Source of the DNA: CAIMZW01 sp037135095
GTDB lineage: Bacteria; Actinomycetota; Actinomycetes; Nanopelagicales; Nanopelagicaceae
Length of the DNA stretch: 64,000 nt
Direction: 5' to 3'
Assembly (NCBI GenBank): GCA_037135095.1
Contig: JBAXKZ010000005.1
Coordinates: 6,655-70,654, forward strand
The translations under genes were made by a program, and so were the position numbers. Shown here in pieces: positions 1-8,950 of the stretch. The notes beneath the pieces were generated by a model. It did not search any database, was not told the origin of the DNA, and worked only from the letters and a program-made list of their open reading frames with translations. Position 1 is the stretch's first letter. The number at the start of each line of letters is the position of its first letter.

Positions 1-830
1 GCGAAGCTCCTGGCATCATGATGATTGCTGAAGAGTCCACCGCTTGGGGTGGAGTTACCAAACCGACCGCCGACAACGGCTTGGGCTTTGGTTTCAAATG
101 GAACATGGGTTGGATGCACGACACTTTGGAATACATTCAACACGAGCCAATCCACCGAGCTTTTCACCACAACGAAATCACTTTTGCAATTCTCTATGCC
201 TGGAGCGAGAACTTTTTATTGCCGCTCTCGCACGATGAGGTAGTACACGGAAAAGGATCGCTGATTGCCAAAATTCCGGGCGATCGTTGGCAAAAACTCG
301 CAACACTTCGGGCGCTTTACGGATTTATGTGGGCTCATCCAGGCAAAAAGTTGCTATTTATGGGATGCGAATTTGCCCAAAATGATGAGTGGAGCGAGTC
401 CAGGTCGTTGGATTGGCATCTAACGGATTTTGCTGAGCATCGGGGCATTCAATTGGCAGTGAAAGATATGAACCACAGTTATGTCGCTAACTCCCCGTTG
501 TGGCAACGCGATGTCTCCGCCGAAGGTTTTAGTTGGCTAAAGAGTGATGACAGCGCTGGAAATACTTTGGCGTTCGCCCGCTGGGATGAAAACCGAGGCG
601 CAATTATTTCGATTACAAACTTTTCCCCCGTACCTCAGGAGCGATACCTCCTCCCTATGCCAGCGGCGGGAAGATGGACTGAAATTCTGAACACTGATGA
701 TTTGAAGTATGGCGGCTCCGGTGTTATTAATTCCGAGGTTATTGCTTCGGCGGATCCGCTTCATGGCTATCCAGCTTCGGCCACTCTCAGACTTCCACCA
801 TTGGCAACAATCTGGTTGGCGCAGAAATAG
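1..830 (+). CDS. glgB: 1,4-alpha-glucan branching enzyme, C-terminal part (5' end outside window)
   Basis: Makes alpha-1,6 branches in glycogen in the cytoplasm. The reading frame is open from base 3, so this is the 3' part of a longer gene cut by the window edge. MIAEEST near the start is the GH13 block holding the general acid/base Glu, and LPLSHDEVVHGKGS holds the third catalytic Asp. The nucleophile Asp block lies upstream, outside the window. The C-terminal all-beta domain ends in LPPLATIWLAQK, typical of GlgB. It is tail-to-tail with the MFS gene, 7 bp apart. Confidence 0.93.
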   Translation, partial: EAPGIMMIAEESTAWGGVTKPTADNGLGFGFKWNMGWMHDTLEYIQHEPIHRAFHHNEITFAILYAWSENFLLPLSHDEVVHGKGSLIAKIPGDRWQKLATLRALYGFMWAHPGKKLLFMGCEFAQNDEWSESRSLDWHLTDFAEHRGIQLAVKDMNHSYVANSPLWQRDVSAEGFSWLKSDDSAGNTLAFARWDENRGAIISITNFSPVPQERYLLPMPAAGRWTEILNTDDLKYGGSGVINSEVIASADPLHGYPASATLRLPPLATIWLAQK

Positions 831-837
831 TCGAAAG

Positions 838-2028
838 TTACGCCTTTTGAATTTCGGATCGTCCTAAATTCGCAACCAACGCAACAAAAATCAACATGAC
901 GCCCGGTACGACCAGCGCCCACATAACTGAAGTTACTTGGGCTATCCACGCAATTCCTATTTTTATAATAAAGATCAATACCGTATTTACTAGCCCCAAT
1001 TGAGCCACAACAACGCTGCCCGGCAGGCTGGAGCGTCGACCTGCAATTCCAAAGAAAGTGGGTCCAAAATGCGAACATCCCAAACCTGCGAAAATGAAGG
1101 CTAACAGCGTAAAGGTGTATCCCAGCCCCTTATGGCTGTGGGAAAGCCAAGTACCGAAAGTAATCAGCACGATGAAACCAGCTCCGCCAATGAGTGGACC
1201 CCACCACATCCAAAACTTCTCCGGCTTTATCAAGAGCAATCGATGAATGGTAAAACGGCCAGAGATCATCGAAACCATAAAGGCGATATAGGCCAAAATA
1301 CTGACCGCTTCACTCATGCCGATCTGTTCTTTTGCAAAAATTGTGGCCCAGTCATTACTTGCAAACTCAATCATCAAAGCGCAAACCAATCCAAAAGTAA
1401 TGATCGGTTCAAATTTAAATGCAGCCAGAATCGAAGCGGGCGAGATCGTTAGCGTCGGATCTTTGATTCTATTTCCCTTTAGGAAATCGTTACGAAGATT
1501 TCGGACTGTTGCTTGGGTGGCTAGCCAAATAACAATCATCATTACATCAATGTGCCACGCCAGGGAAATTTGGGAGGTGATAAAGAAAGCCAGAATTGCC
1601 GTGCCCAGGGCCCCTGTACTCCAGAGACCGTGAAGTTGTGGGATTAGCACTAAGCCGGTTTGATCTTGTCGATGTAGTGCCTGCGCATTAATCGAAATGT
1701 GGTACATAGAAAGCGCAGCTCCCGCGACAATATTTATAACCAGAAAATACCAAGCGTTATGTAAATGAGGCATTGCCGCGACTGCCGAATACATAACGGT
1801 GGAACTCACTGCCAGAACCCTTTGAGGACCTAATCTGTGGACTATATGGCCGCCAAACATCAAACTAACCAAAGAACCTAAGCCACCTAAACTCAAAAGC
1901 GTCCCAAAAGTTCCATTTGGGATATTTAGATTTGCTTTTATTTCGGGATTTCGTGGGGCAATTGCCATGATCCCAAGCCCAAACAATAAGAATAGTAATT
2001 GCAGGTTTCTTCGTTCAACCTTGGACAT
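838..2028 (-). CDS. Major facilitator superfamily transporter
   Basis: Integral membrane protein of about 396 residues with the hydrophobic segments of a 12-TM MFS carrier. The loop FGGHIVHRLGPQRVL resembles MFS motif A between TM2 and TM3. The substrate cannot be told from sequence. I use the ATG at 2028; an in-frame TTG at 2052 overlaps the upstream stop and would add 8 residues. It follows the thioredoxin/TPR gene on the same strand with almost no gap, so the two are probably co-transcribed. Confidence 0.8.
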   Translation of the reverse strand: MSKVERRNLQLLFLLFGLGIMAIAPRNPEIKANLNIPNGTFGTLLSLGGLGSLVSLMFGGHIVHRLGPQRVLAVSSTVMYSAVAAMPHLHNAWYFLVINIVAGAALSMYHISINAQALHRQDQTGLVLIPQLHGLWSTGALGTAILAFFITSQISLAWHIDVMMIVIWLATQATVRNLRNDFLKGNRIKDPTLTISPASILAAFKFEPIITFGLVCALMIEFASNDWATIFAKEQIGMSEAVSILAYIAFMVSMISGRFTIHRLLLIKPEKFWMWWGPLIGGAGFIVLITFGTWLSHSHKGLGYTFTLLAFIFAGLGCSHFGPTFFGIAGRRSSLPGSVVVAQLGLVNTVLIFIIKIGIAWIAQVTSVMWALVVPGVMLIFVALVANLGRSEIQKA

Positions 2029-2048
2029 ATTATTCAATGAGGTTGCGC

Positions 2049-2948
2049 TCAAAATAGGGCACTGGCTAAAGCTTGACGCGCCTTGATCAGAATCGGATCT
2101 TCGGGATCTACTAAGGAAAAGAGCGCCAGCAGATGATCCTTGGCGATCTTCTTTTCTGTGGCATCGCTCTCTTTTATAAATGCAATTATGCGATCAAAAG
2201 CCAGTTGATTTTCGCCATGCATTACTTCTAGGTCAGCGGCCAAAAGGGCCAACTTCAAGCTCGAAGGTTGCGCCGCTGATTTCGCATAAATATCTTTAAC
2301 ATCCACACCCAGCGTGCGAATAAAGAGTTCAGTTTGAGCTAGTCCTAATTTGGCGAGCGGATCGAAGGGCGATCTAGCCAACCAAGCTTCATATGCTGCT
2401 TTAGCCGCGGTGAAATCGCCAGCTTCAAGGGCAGCCATTGCGATCTCTTCTTCTGGTTCGGCAATGGGCTCAGCAATTTCCGTGGGGATTGGCGCGGTGC
2501 CAATTCCGCGTTCGGCAGCTAGGGTTAAAACCTTTTCGATCACCAATCTAATTTGAGCTTCAGTTGGCACAGATTCAAAGAGCGGCACCAATTGCTCTTG
2601 AATGATCGCAATTGCCAGCGGAACAGCTTGGACTTGAAGAGCTTGCCCGACAGCTGCTTCGGCATCAACATTTACTGAACCAAATCGCCAAGGGGCTTGG
2701 CCAGTTGCAGCCTGGTCGGCGGTGTGGGCTGCTGCCATAAGTTGGAGGACTTGTTGCGATTGAGCGCTACGCGGTGACCAACAGACCAGAATTACAACTT
2801 CGCTGTTGGAAACAGCAAGAAAATCTTGCATCAAGTTTTCGGCTGTTACGGGAATACCGATGCCACCGGTTGGACTGCTCTTAGGTTGCGCCAACGCCGA
2901 TAAATCCACGGCGCGAGCCAGGTTTTTCGGTAGTTGCGGCAAACTCAT
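2049..2948 (-). CDS. Thioredoxin-like/TPR co-chaperone (YbbN/CnoX type)
   Basis: 299 residues. The N-terminal half (about 35-150) is a thioredoxin fold, with VILVCWSPRSAQSQQVLQL at the place of the active site. CxxC is absent (W-S-P-R-S), so this is not a disulfide reductase. The C-terminal half (about 165-299) is helical with TPR-like repeats (AMAALEAGDFTAAKAAYEAW). This layout matches YbbN/CnoX, which hold client proteins for chaperones. A Glu/Pro-rich linker (IPTEIAEPIAEPEEEIAM) joins the halves. It is probably first in an operon with the downstream MFS gene. Confidence 0.82.
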   Translation of the reverse strand: MSLPQLPKNLARAVDLSALAQPKSSPTGGIGIPVTAENLMQDFLAVSNSEVVILVCWSPRSAQSQQVLQLMAAAHTADQAATGQAPWRFGSVNVDAEAAVGQALQVQAVPLAIAIIQEQLVPLFESVPTEAQIRLVIEKVLTLAAERGIGTAPIPTEIAEPIAEPEEEIAMAALEAGDFTAAKAAYEAWLARSPFDPLAKLGLAQTELFIRTLGVDVKDIYAKSAAQPSSLKLALLAADLEVMHGENQLAFDRIIAFIKESDATEKKIAKDHLLALFSLVDPEDPILIKARQALASALF

Positions 2949-2980
2949 GGCGCTATCTTGCCAAAGTTATTGCTAGCCAC

Positions 2981-4228
2981 CTAAACGAGTTGTGAATCCA
3001 AGGCCTCGGCCGAGTTAACTCCAGAATCCGTGCGGAAAGGCAGAATGGTTGCAACGTAATCGGCCACAGCCTTATCAGTGCCAACATCTCGACCAGCTTT
3101 TTCGCCCAGGTACCATCGATGTTCCAAGATTTCGTGGAACATTTGGGCGGGTTCAACTCGGCCGCGCAGCTCTGGCGGAATCAAATTAATTACGTAATCG
3201 AAGACTTCAGTTAGCCAGCGGCGAGCGCTCTCTTCGACCGGCGGCAACGGCTTCTTCTCACGCGATCGGAAGCGATCAAAAGAGGCGAGCAGTCGTTTTG
3301 CCTGAAGTTCCTCGGCATGGATTCCCAATATTTCAAAGAGGCGATTTTGATGATAGCCCGAAGCGACTAATTTTGGTTGAAATTTGAGGATCCCCATCGC
3401 GCCATCGATCTGAACTTCTACCTCTTCAACGGCAAAGCCCAAATCTTGGAGCGAGCGCATGGCTCGTTCTACTGCATGGCGGTCGGAAGGATCTAAAACC
3501 TGAGGTTCTTTGAGCATCTGCCACAATCGACGGTATCGCTTAATCACGGTGTCACTCGCCCGGACCGGATCCATGCCAGGATGAAGCAGACCTGCGCACG
3601 CCAAATCTTCTAGCTCCGCCGCAACATTGAAATGTGCGATCTCTAGATCGTGCTCTCGCTGCCCGTTGCTAAGGGATTGATGAAACTCTCCGGTTTCGGC
3701 ATCTACCAGATAGGCCGAATATTCGTCGGCATCGCGGCGAAAAAGGGTATTTGAAAGGGAGCAATCACCCCACCAAAATCCGAGCAGATGTAGTCGCACT
3801 AGGAGAAGGGCGAGCGCATTAGTCATGTTGGTTATTTCATGGGCAGTTATGGAATCGCTAAGGATTACCCGATATGGCAATGAGAAGGGCAGGTACCTGG
3901 TGACAAGTGCGGCGGGAAGTTCCTCGCCGTTTTCATCTTTGCGGCCTTCGACGACCGCTACCGGCTCAACCGATGGGGCAAAGCGCACCGCGAGTTCACG
4001 CAAAATTGTGTACTCGCGGTTGGCGAATTCTGGAACGGTCTCTTTAACTGCATAAACTTCAGAATCCGGTGCGCTGGTGGCGTGGATTAATCGAACAATA
4101 TGGCGAGAGATTCCTCGCATATCGGTCAGGGTCGGATCTTCTGGCCAATCCTCTAAGGGCGTGACCCAAGGCAGGAGCGAGCAGGCAGCGATATCTTCGC
4201 CTAGTCCTAAAATTCGTAGCCCCGTCAT
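2981..4228 (-). CDS. DUF4032 protein with a protein-kinase-like fold
   Basis: 415 residues and a good match in layout to the actinobacterial DUF4032 family, whose function is unknown. The middle part looks kinase-like: GFWWGDCSLSNTLF resembles a catalytic loop (GDxxxxN) and YLVDAETGEFH resembles the metal-binding DFG region. The C-terminal third is predicted alpha-helical. Kinase activity is inferred from motifs only. A 12-bp palindrome GGAGAATTCTCC sits directly before the start codon (4230-4241). It is divergent from the AI-2E family gene. Confidence 0.78.
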   Translation of the reverse strand: MTGLRILGLGEDIAACSLLPWVTPLEDWPEDPTLTDMRGISRHIVRLIHATSAPDSEVYAVKETVPEFANREYTILRELAVRFAPSVEPVAVVEGRKDENGEELPAALVTRYLPFSLPYRVILSDSITAHEITNMTNALALLLVRLHLLGFWWGDCSLSNTLFRRDADEYSAYLVDAETGEFHQSLSNGQREHDLEIAHFNVAAELEDLACAGLLHPGMDPVRASDTVIKRYRRLWQMLKEPQVLDPSDRHAVERAMRSLQDLGFAVEEVEVQIDGAMGILKFQPKLVASGYHQNRLFEILGIHAEELQAKRLLASFDRFRSREKKPLPPVEESARRWLTEVFDYVINLIPPELRGRVEPAQMFHEILEHRWYLGEKAGRDVGTDKAVADYVATILPFRTDSGVNSAEALDSQLV

Positions 4229-4339
4229 AGGAGAATTCTCCCCTACTTCTTCGCGCTCGCACCTTGATTCAGGTTAACTGTGGGTGAGAAATATGGCTCG
4301 ATCGTGTTACATATCTCATCTTTGCCTCGCGAACACCGA

Positions 4340-4345
4340 TAAAAT
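4340..4345 (+). promoter_or_regulatory. -10 box, leaderless start of the AI-2E family gene
   Basis: TAAAAT is followed by exactly 6 nt (GTAAAT) and then the ATG. A TANNNT box at this distance from the start codon is the actinobacterial leaderless arrangement, in which transcription starts at the A of ATG. No Shine-Dalgarno sequence is present before this gene. No clear -35 was seen. Confidence 0.6.
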
Positions 4346-4351
4346 GTAAAT

Positions 4352-5467
4352 ATGGCGCTGATTAAACCTGTGAAGAAACTGAAGCGATCTACACCGGCAC
4401 CCGAAGATCTTGGTTCCTCGGGACAACCGCTCGACATTTCACATCCATTTTATTTTGGTTTCCTGGCAGCTGCGGGAGCGCTAGTTTCAATCACAATGCT
4501 GCGCGCGCTAGCGTCAGCCAGCCAAGTGTTTGTCCTGATTCTGTTGTCGCTCTTTCTCGCCGCCGGTCTTAACCCAGCTGTCGAATTGTTTCGAAGGTGG
4601 GGTCTCACCAGAACTTGGGCGGTCTCGGCCATCGTTGGGATTGTTCTGATCTTTGTAAGTCTCTTCGCCTGGGTCGTAATCCCACCAGTGGTCCATCAGG
4701 TAAATGCGCTGCTAGCAAATGCCCCGGATATCGTCTCCAATCTAAAACATAATTCTTTAATAAACCGGCTGAATGAAAATTATGGCGTAGTCGATTCGTT
4801 GCAAAAGAAAGTTTCCGAAACCATAAAGAATGGTCAATTTGTGGTCACCGCGTTTGGCGGCGTACTGGGAGTTGGTCGCGCTGTTGTTTCCGGGGCAATC
4901 GCAACATTGACGGTTTTAGTACTGACTTTGTATTTCCTTGCCTCACTGCCAAAGGTAACTACGGTTGTCTATCGGATGGTGCCAGCTAGCCGCAGAATTC
5001 GAGTCGCTCGACTATCCGATGCGATCATCTTCCGAGTTGGTGTTTTCGTGGGTGGGCAGGCAATTGTCTCGGTTATCGCTGGCATCTTCGCCTTGATCTT
5101 GGGTTACGCAATCGGAATCCCTTACGCAACCGCAATGGCCATGCTGGTCTTTATCTGTGGCTTGATTCCACTTATTGGTCATATATTGGGCGTAACGGTA
5201 ATGACCTTGATCGCTTTTACTAAATCGCCAACCACCGCAATTATCGCTTTTGTCTTTTATGTCATCTACATCCAAATTGAAAATTACCTAATCATGCCCC
5301 GGATCATGAAACAAACACTTGCAGTGCCTGGATTGGTAACAATCTTGGCTGCCCTGCTTGGTACCAGTTTGTTGGGATTGATCGGTGCAATTATGGCAGT
5401 TCCAATTGCGGCAGCAATTTTGCTAATTCTAGATGAAGTCGTATATCCAAAAACTGATCAATCTTAA
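4352..5467 (+). CDS. AI-2E transporter family (PerM-like) membrane protein
   Basis: 371 residues with a cytosolic N-terminal tail and about eight hydrophobic segments. It has the long mid-protein soluble region (about 115-190) seen in the AI-2E exporter/PerM family. The C-terminal block QIENYLIMPRIM followed by IGAIMAVPIAA is characteristic of the family. Members include autoinducer-2 exporters and Na+/H+ antiporters, so the substrate is open. The stop codon directly abuts the stop of the convergent hydrolase gene. Confidence 0.85.
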   Translation: MALIKPVKKLKRSTPAPEDLGSSGQPLDISHPFYFGFLAAAGALVSITMLRALASASQVFVLILLSLFLAAGLNPAVELFRRWGLTRTWAVSAIVGIVLIFVSLFAWVVIPPVVHQVNALLANAPDIVSNLKHNSLINRLNENYGVVDSLQKKVSETIKNGQFVVTAFGGVLGVGRAVVSGAIATLTVLVLTLYFLASLPKVTTVVYRMVPASRRIRVARLSDAIIFRVGVFVGGQAIVSVIAGIFALILGYAIGIPYATAMAMLVFICGLIPLIGHILGVTVMTLIAFTKSPTTAIIAFVFYVIYIQIENYLIMPRIMKQTLAVPGLVTILAALLGTSLLGLIGAIMAVPIAAAILLILDEVVYPKTDQS

Positions 5468-6193
5468 TTACGAAATAACTTCTTCCCATTCGGTTGCAAG
5501 TGGCAATCGATCCGGCGCTAGAATATTTGTGATCTCTGAAAGTACTCGATAAACCGAAGGCTCTCCGACCCACAGATGCTTTGCATCATTGACTGCTATT
5601 AACTTCATCTGCTTAATTACTTCGAATCTTTCCCTCGCAGCCGTTGGTCTTAAGTAATCGTCAAATTCTGGAATTAGCGCAATTATTGGCCTGCCATCGG
5701 CAGCCCAATAATCTAAATCTGATTGTTCCGAAGTGCGCAGCGGCGGACTAAGTAAGATCAAACCAACCACTCGAGGATCGCGCGCATGTTTCAGGGCTAA
5801 GTCCGTTCCAAAGCTCCAACCCACAACCCAAAGAGTCTGCGCATTTAATTCATCAAAGGCAAAATTGATTGCTGCTTGGACATCGAACTTCTCCGCGCCG
5901 CCATTATCGAAAACGCCTTCACTGGTACCCGCTTCACTTGTTGTGCCGCGAGTATTAAAACGAAGAACTTCGATTCCGGCTAAGGCCGGTAGACGATTGG
6001 CCGCCTTACGAAAGATATGGCTATCCATCATGCCGCCCGCCGTAGGCAAGGGATGCAGGCAGAGAATGGTTCCGGTTCGATCGCCAAGCGGCGCTGCGAC
6101 TTCGCCGATAAGTCTCAGTCCATCAGCGGTGGTTATTGAGATAGCGCGCCTATGAGCTGGTAAAACTGTGGCGGATCTAATGGGTAAAGACAC
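5468..6193 (-). CDS. Alpha/beta hydrolase
   Basis: 241 residues with an alpha/beta-hydrolase fold. The nucleophile elbow is GWSFGTD (Ser about 145), a candidate acid is in EFDDYLRP and a candidate His in DAKHLWVG. Substrate unknown; small soluble hydrolases of this kind act on esters or peptides. The start is GTG at 6193, with no Shine-Dalgarno but a TAAACT box 7 nt upstream, pointing to a leaderless transcript. It is divergent from the aldehyde dehydrogenase gene, with only 23 bp between start codons. Confidence 0.75.
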   Translation of the reverse strand: MSLPIRSATVLPAHRRAISITTADGLRLIGEVAAPLGDRTGTILCLHPLPTAGGMMDSHIFRKAANRLPALAGIEVLRFNTRGTTSEAGTSEGVFDNGGAEKFDVQAAINFAFDELNAQTLWVVGWSFGTDLALKHARDPRVVGLILLSPPLRTSEQSDLDYWAADGRPIIALIPEFDDYLRPTAARERFEVIKQMKLIAVNDAKHLWVGEPSVYRVLSEITNILAPDRLPLATEWEEVIS

Positions 6194-6200
6194 ATGGAAG

Positions 6201-6210
6201 AGTTTAGTCT
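6201..6210. promoter_or_regulatory. Overlapping divergent -10 boxes (hydrolase / aldehyde dehydrogenase)
   Basis: Forward TAGTCT (6205-6210) lies 6 nt before the aldehyde dehydrogenase ATG. Reverse TAAACT (6206-6201) lies 7 nt before the hydrolase GTG. The two boxes share the central TA base pairs, so both leaderless transcripts would arise from one symmetric opening region. Confidence 0.55.
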
Positions 6211-6216
6211 TATGTC

Positions 6217-7677
6217 ATGAGCTCAACTTTCATGACCCATAGCCCGATCACTGGCGAAGACCGCCACCAGTTTCCAAATTACTCATACGAAGAAGTTTTG
6301 CAAGTTGTAGCCAAAGCGAAATTGGCGACCACAGCTTGGCAGGCGCTAGGCACTTCCGGTAGAGGCGAAGTTCTCTTGGCCTGGTGTTCATTGATTACCA
6401 AGCGAATAGATGAGTTAGGTGCGCTGATCTCCGAAGAAACCGGCAAGCCGATTAGCGATGCCACTTTGGAGGCAACTTTGGCGGTTGCTCACTTAGCTTG
6501 GGCAGCGAAGAATGCAAAACGAGTATTGCGGACCCAGATTCGACCTTCGGGATTGTTGATGTTTAACATGAAGGCGACCGTAGAACGTTCCCCGGTTGGC
6601 GTCGTCGGCGTTATAGGTCCTTGGAACTATCCAATCTTCACTCCAATGGGATCAATCGCGTATTCCTTAGCGGCTGGAAATACTGTCGTCTTTAAACCCA
6701 GCGAATACACCCCTGGGGTCGGAATGTGGCTCAGTAATTCCTTTGCTGAAATCGCACCCTTTTCTAACATTTTTACTGCGGTAACGGGACTTCCCGAAAC
6801 CGGAAAGGCACTCACCGAAAGTCCCGTGAACAAAATTGCTTTTACCGGCTCTACCAGAACTGCGAAGAAAGTTGCCGCATCCTGTGCGGAGCGCATGATT
6901 CCAGTTGTTCTTGAATGTGGTGGCAAAGATCCAGTAATCATCGCTGGCGATGCCGATCTCGATCGGGCTGCAGAATTCGTTCTCTGGTCAGCAATGTCGA
7001 ATTCTGGACAAACCTGCATAGGAGCTGAACGCGTTTACGTCCTCGAAGACGTTGCCGATCGCTTTATCGAAAAAATCGTTGCGATGGCCAAAGAACTAAA
7101 GCCTGGAATCAATTACGGCCCGTCAACTATGCCATCTCAATTAAATGTTATTCAAAGCCATATAAATGATGCCGCAGCAAAGGGCGCAAAATTTGCCCTG
7201 GGTGGTGTTGATTCAGTTCAAGGGCCATACACAATGCCAACGATTATGCTCGATGTCCCAGAAGACTCAACTGCAATCACCGAAGAAACCTTTGGTCCGA
7301 CTTTGGCTATTAATCGGGTCAGCAATATCGATGAAGCGATCACCCTGTCCAATGCCACTTCCTACGGACTCTCTGCTTCGGTTTGGTCAAAGGGCAGTGG
7401 CAACCGAATAGCATCCAAATTGCAGTGCGGGATGGTTTCGGTCAACTCTGTTATCGCATTTGCTGCAATAGCTTCACTACCGTTCGGCGGAATCAAAGAT
7501 AGCGGCTACGGCCGAATCCATGGCCCCGAAGGTCTGCTCGAATTTACCTACGCGCGCACAGTTGTTAGCACGAGATTTAATATCCCCTTAGCCTTTACAA
7601 CTTTCAAGCGAACCGCATTTGCTGACAAAATTATTAAGACTTTGACTAAATCACTTCATTCGAAGGTGGTTGGCTAA
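6217..7677 (+). CDS. NAD(P)-dependent aldehyde dehydrogenase
   Basis: 486 residues, a full-length aldehyde dehydrogenase. Visible motifs are PWNYPIFTPMGS (nucleotide-binding region), FTGSTRTAKKVA (Rossmann glycine motif), LECGGKDP with the general base Glu, and NSGQTCIGAERV with the catalytic Cys. The family oxidises aldehydes to acids; the substrate cannot be named. It shares a compact bidirectional promoter with the hydrolase. Its TAA stop overlaps the TAG stop of the convergent small zinc-binding gene in the tetranucleotide CTAA. Confidence 0.9.
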   Translation: MSSTFMTHSPITGEDRHQFPNYSYEEVLQVVAKAKLATTAWQALGTSGRGEVLLAWCSLITKRIDELGALISEETGKPISDATLEATLAVAHLAWAAKNAKRVLRTQIRPSGLLMFNMKATVERSPVGVVGVIGPWNYPIFTPMGSIAYSLAAGNTVVFKPSEYTPGVGMWLSNSFAEIAPFSNIFTAVTGLPETGKALTESPVNKIAFTGSTRTAKKVAASCAERMIPVVLECGGKDPVIIAGDADLDRAAEFVLWSAMSNSGQTCIGAERVYVLEDVADRFIEKIVAMAKELKPGINYGPSTMPSQLNVIQSHINDAAAKGAKFALGGVDSVQGPYTMPTIMLDVPEDSTAITEETFGPTLAINRVSNIDEAITLSNATSYGLSASVWSKGSGNRIASKLQCGMVSVNSVIAFAAIASLPFGGIKDSGYGRIHGPEGLLEFTYARTVVSTRFNIPLAFTTFKRTAFADKIIKTLTKSLHSKVVG

Positions 7678-7991
7678 AATCTAGGAGCATTGCGGGTTCG
7701 CTCAGTTCGAGGTCGTCGCTGCGCGCGTTTGGTCCAACATGGGGTGTGCCAGTGTCGCCGGCTCTCAATGTCCTCCTCGAGCCAAGCAACAATATGCGGG
7801 GTGGCAGTTGGGATCAGTTGATCACAGCCCGGGCAGCGATAAGGTTTGGTAGAAGTTGAGCCGGTTATCTTGCGGACTCTATAAGTGCCTTCAGTATGTT
7901 CTTCAATGGTTTCGTGTGAGGTCGCGATATCGCGCTCTTCCGGCTTTGGACCGCGCTGCTTTGGGTGATTTCTTCGAGGGCTCACCCTCAT
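7674..7991 (-). CDS. Small conserved actinobacterial protein with a probable zinc site
   Basis: 105 residues, basic at both ends. YRCPGCDQLIP followed by HWHTPCW suggests a Cys2/His-Cys zinc site. Proteins of this kind are widespread in Actinobacteria and often carry the database label ATP/GTP-binding protein, but no nucleotide-binding motif is visible here. A GGGAG sequence lies very close to the ATG. It is divergent from the ABC exporter genes, and its 3' end overlaps the aldehyde dehydrogenase stop. Confidence 0.7.
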   Translation of the reverse strand: MRVSPRRNHPKQRGPKPEERDIATSHETIEEHTEGTYRVRKITGSTSTKPYRCPGCDQLIPTATPHIVAWLEEDIESRRHWHTPCWTKRAQRRPRTERTRNAPRF

Positions 7992-8074
7992 ATTCTCCCG
8001 CTTTCGCCCAATTTTCGCTTAATTGGGGTATTGGCAGGTGGCAAATATTCATCTTCCTAAGGCACTATGGCCCA

Positions 8075-8950
8075 ATGCAGAATGCGATTGAAGTCCGAGG
8101 CCTGCGCAAGGTCTACCCAGATAAGAAAAATGGGCCAAAAATCGCGGTTGATGGAATTGACCTCAATGTGGAAACTGGCGAGATCTTCGCAATCTTGGGG
8201 CCAAATGGCGCCGGTAAAACCACTACCGTCGAAATCCTTGAAGGCTACCGAGACCGAGATGCTGGCGAAGTCAGCGTTTTGGGTTTCGATCCAGGAGATT
8301 TGAAAGGTCAAGATCGAACTTGGCGAAATCAGATCGGAATTGTTCTGCAATCCACCAGCGATGCCGAAGATCTTTCCGTCGCCGAAACTGTAAGCCATTT
8401 CGCTCATTACTATTCAAATCCGAAAGAGAGCGATGAAGTAATTGCCGCGGTTGGATTAACCGATAAAACAAATGCCCGGATCCGAACACTCTCTGGGGGT
8501 CAACGGCGCAGACTCGATGTCGCCCTCGGAATAGTGGGCGGGCCAAAGATCCTTTTCTTGGATGAGCCCACCACCGGATTTGATCCCGAAGCGCGCCGAA
8601 CTTTTTGGGAGTTAATTAGAACTTTACAAACCGAAGGCACCACAATCTTGCTAACTACCCATTACCTGGATGAAGCCGAAGCGTTAGCCAATCGGGTTGC
8701 CGTCATAAATAACGGTCAAATATTGGAAGTCGCTACTCCTGCAAATCTCGGTGGACGTATGAATGCAAAAGCCAGAGTCGCTTGGATGGCCGATGGACGA
8801 CGCCAAGAGATCTTCACCGACTCGCCAACAAAAGAGGTTGCCTTATTAGCGAAAAATTTTGCTGGTGAGATTCCAGAGCTAGTCGTATCCCGACCCAGCC
8901 TCGAGGAGATCTACTTGTCCATGATTGGCGAACAGGAGGTTTCATCGTGA
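8075..8950 (+). CDS. ABC exporter ATP-binding protein
   Basis: 291 residues from the ATG at 8075. Longer in-frame starts run back through the 5' end of the divergent gene and are not supported. Walker A GPNGAGKTTTVE, signature LSGGQRRRLDVALG, Walker B ILFLDEPTTGFDPE and the H-loop TTHYLDEAE are all intact. It belongs to the DrrA/CcmA-like drug and lipid exporter group. The stop overlaps the permease start (GTGA), so the two are translationally coupled and form one transporter. Substrate unknown. Confidence 0.9.
   Translation: MQNAIEVRGLRKVYPDKKNGPKIAVDGIDLNVETGEIFAILGPNGAGKTTTVEILEGYRDRDAGEVSVLGFDPGDLKGQDRTWRNQIGIVLQSTSDAEDLSVAETVSHFAHYYSNPKESDEVIAAVGLTDKTNARIRTLSGGQRRRLDVALGIVGGPKILFLDEPTTGFDPEARRTFWELIRTLQTEGTTILLTTHYLDEAEALANRVAVINNGQILEVATPANLGGRMNAKARVAWMADGRRQEIFTDSPTKEVALLAKNFAGEIPELVVSRPSLEEIYLSMIGEQEVSS

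Noticed and set aside
7856..8074. Longer start of the ABC exporter ATPase
   Set aside because: It would run antisense through the 5' end of the zinc-site gene and adds residues unlike the family.
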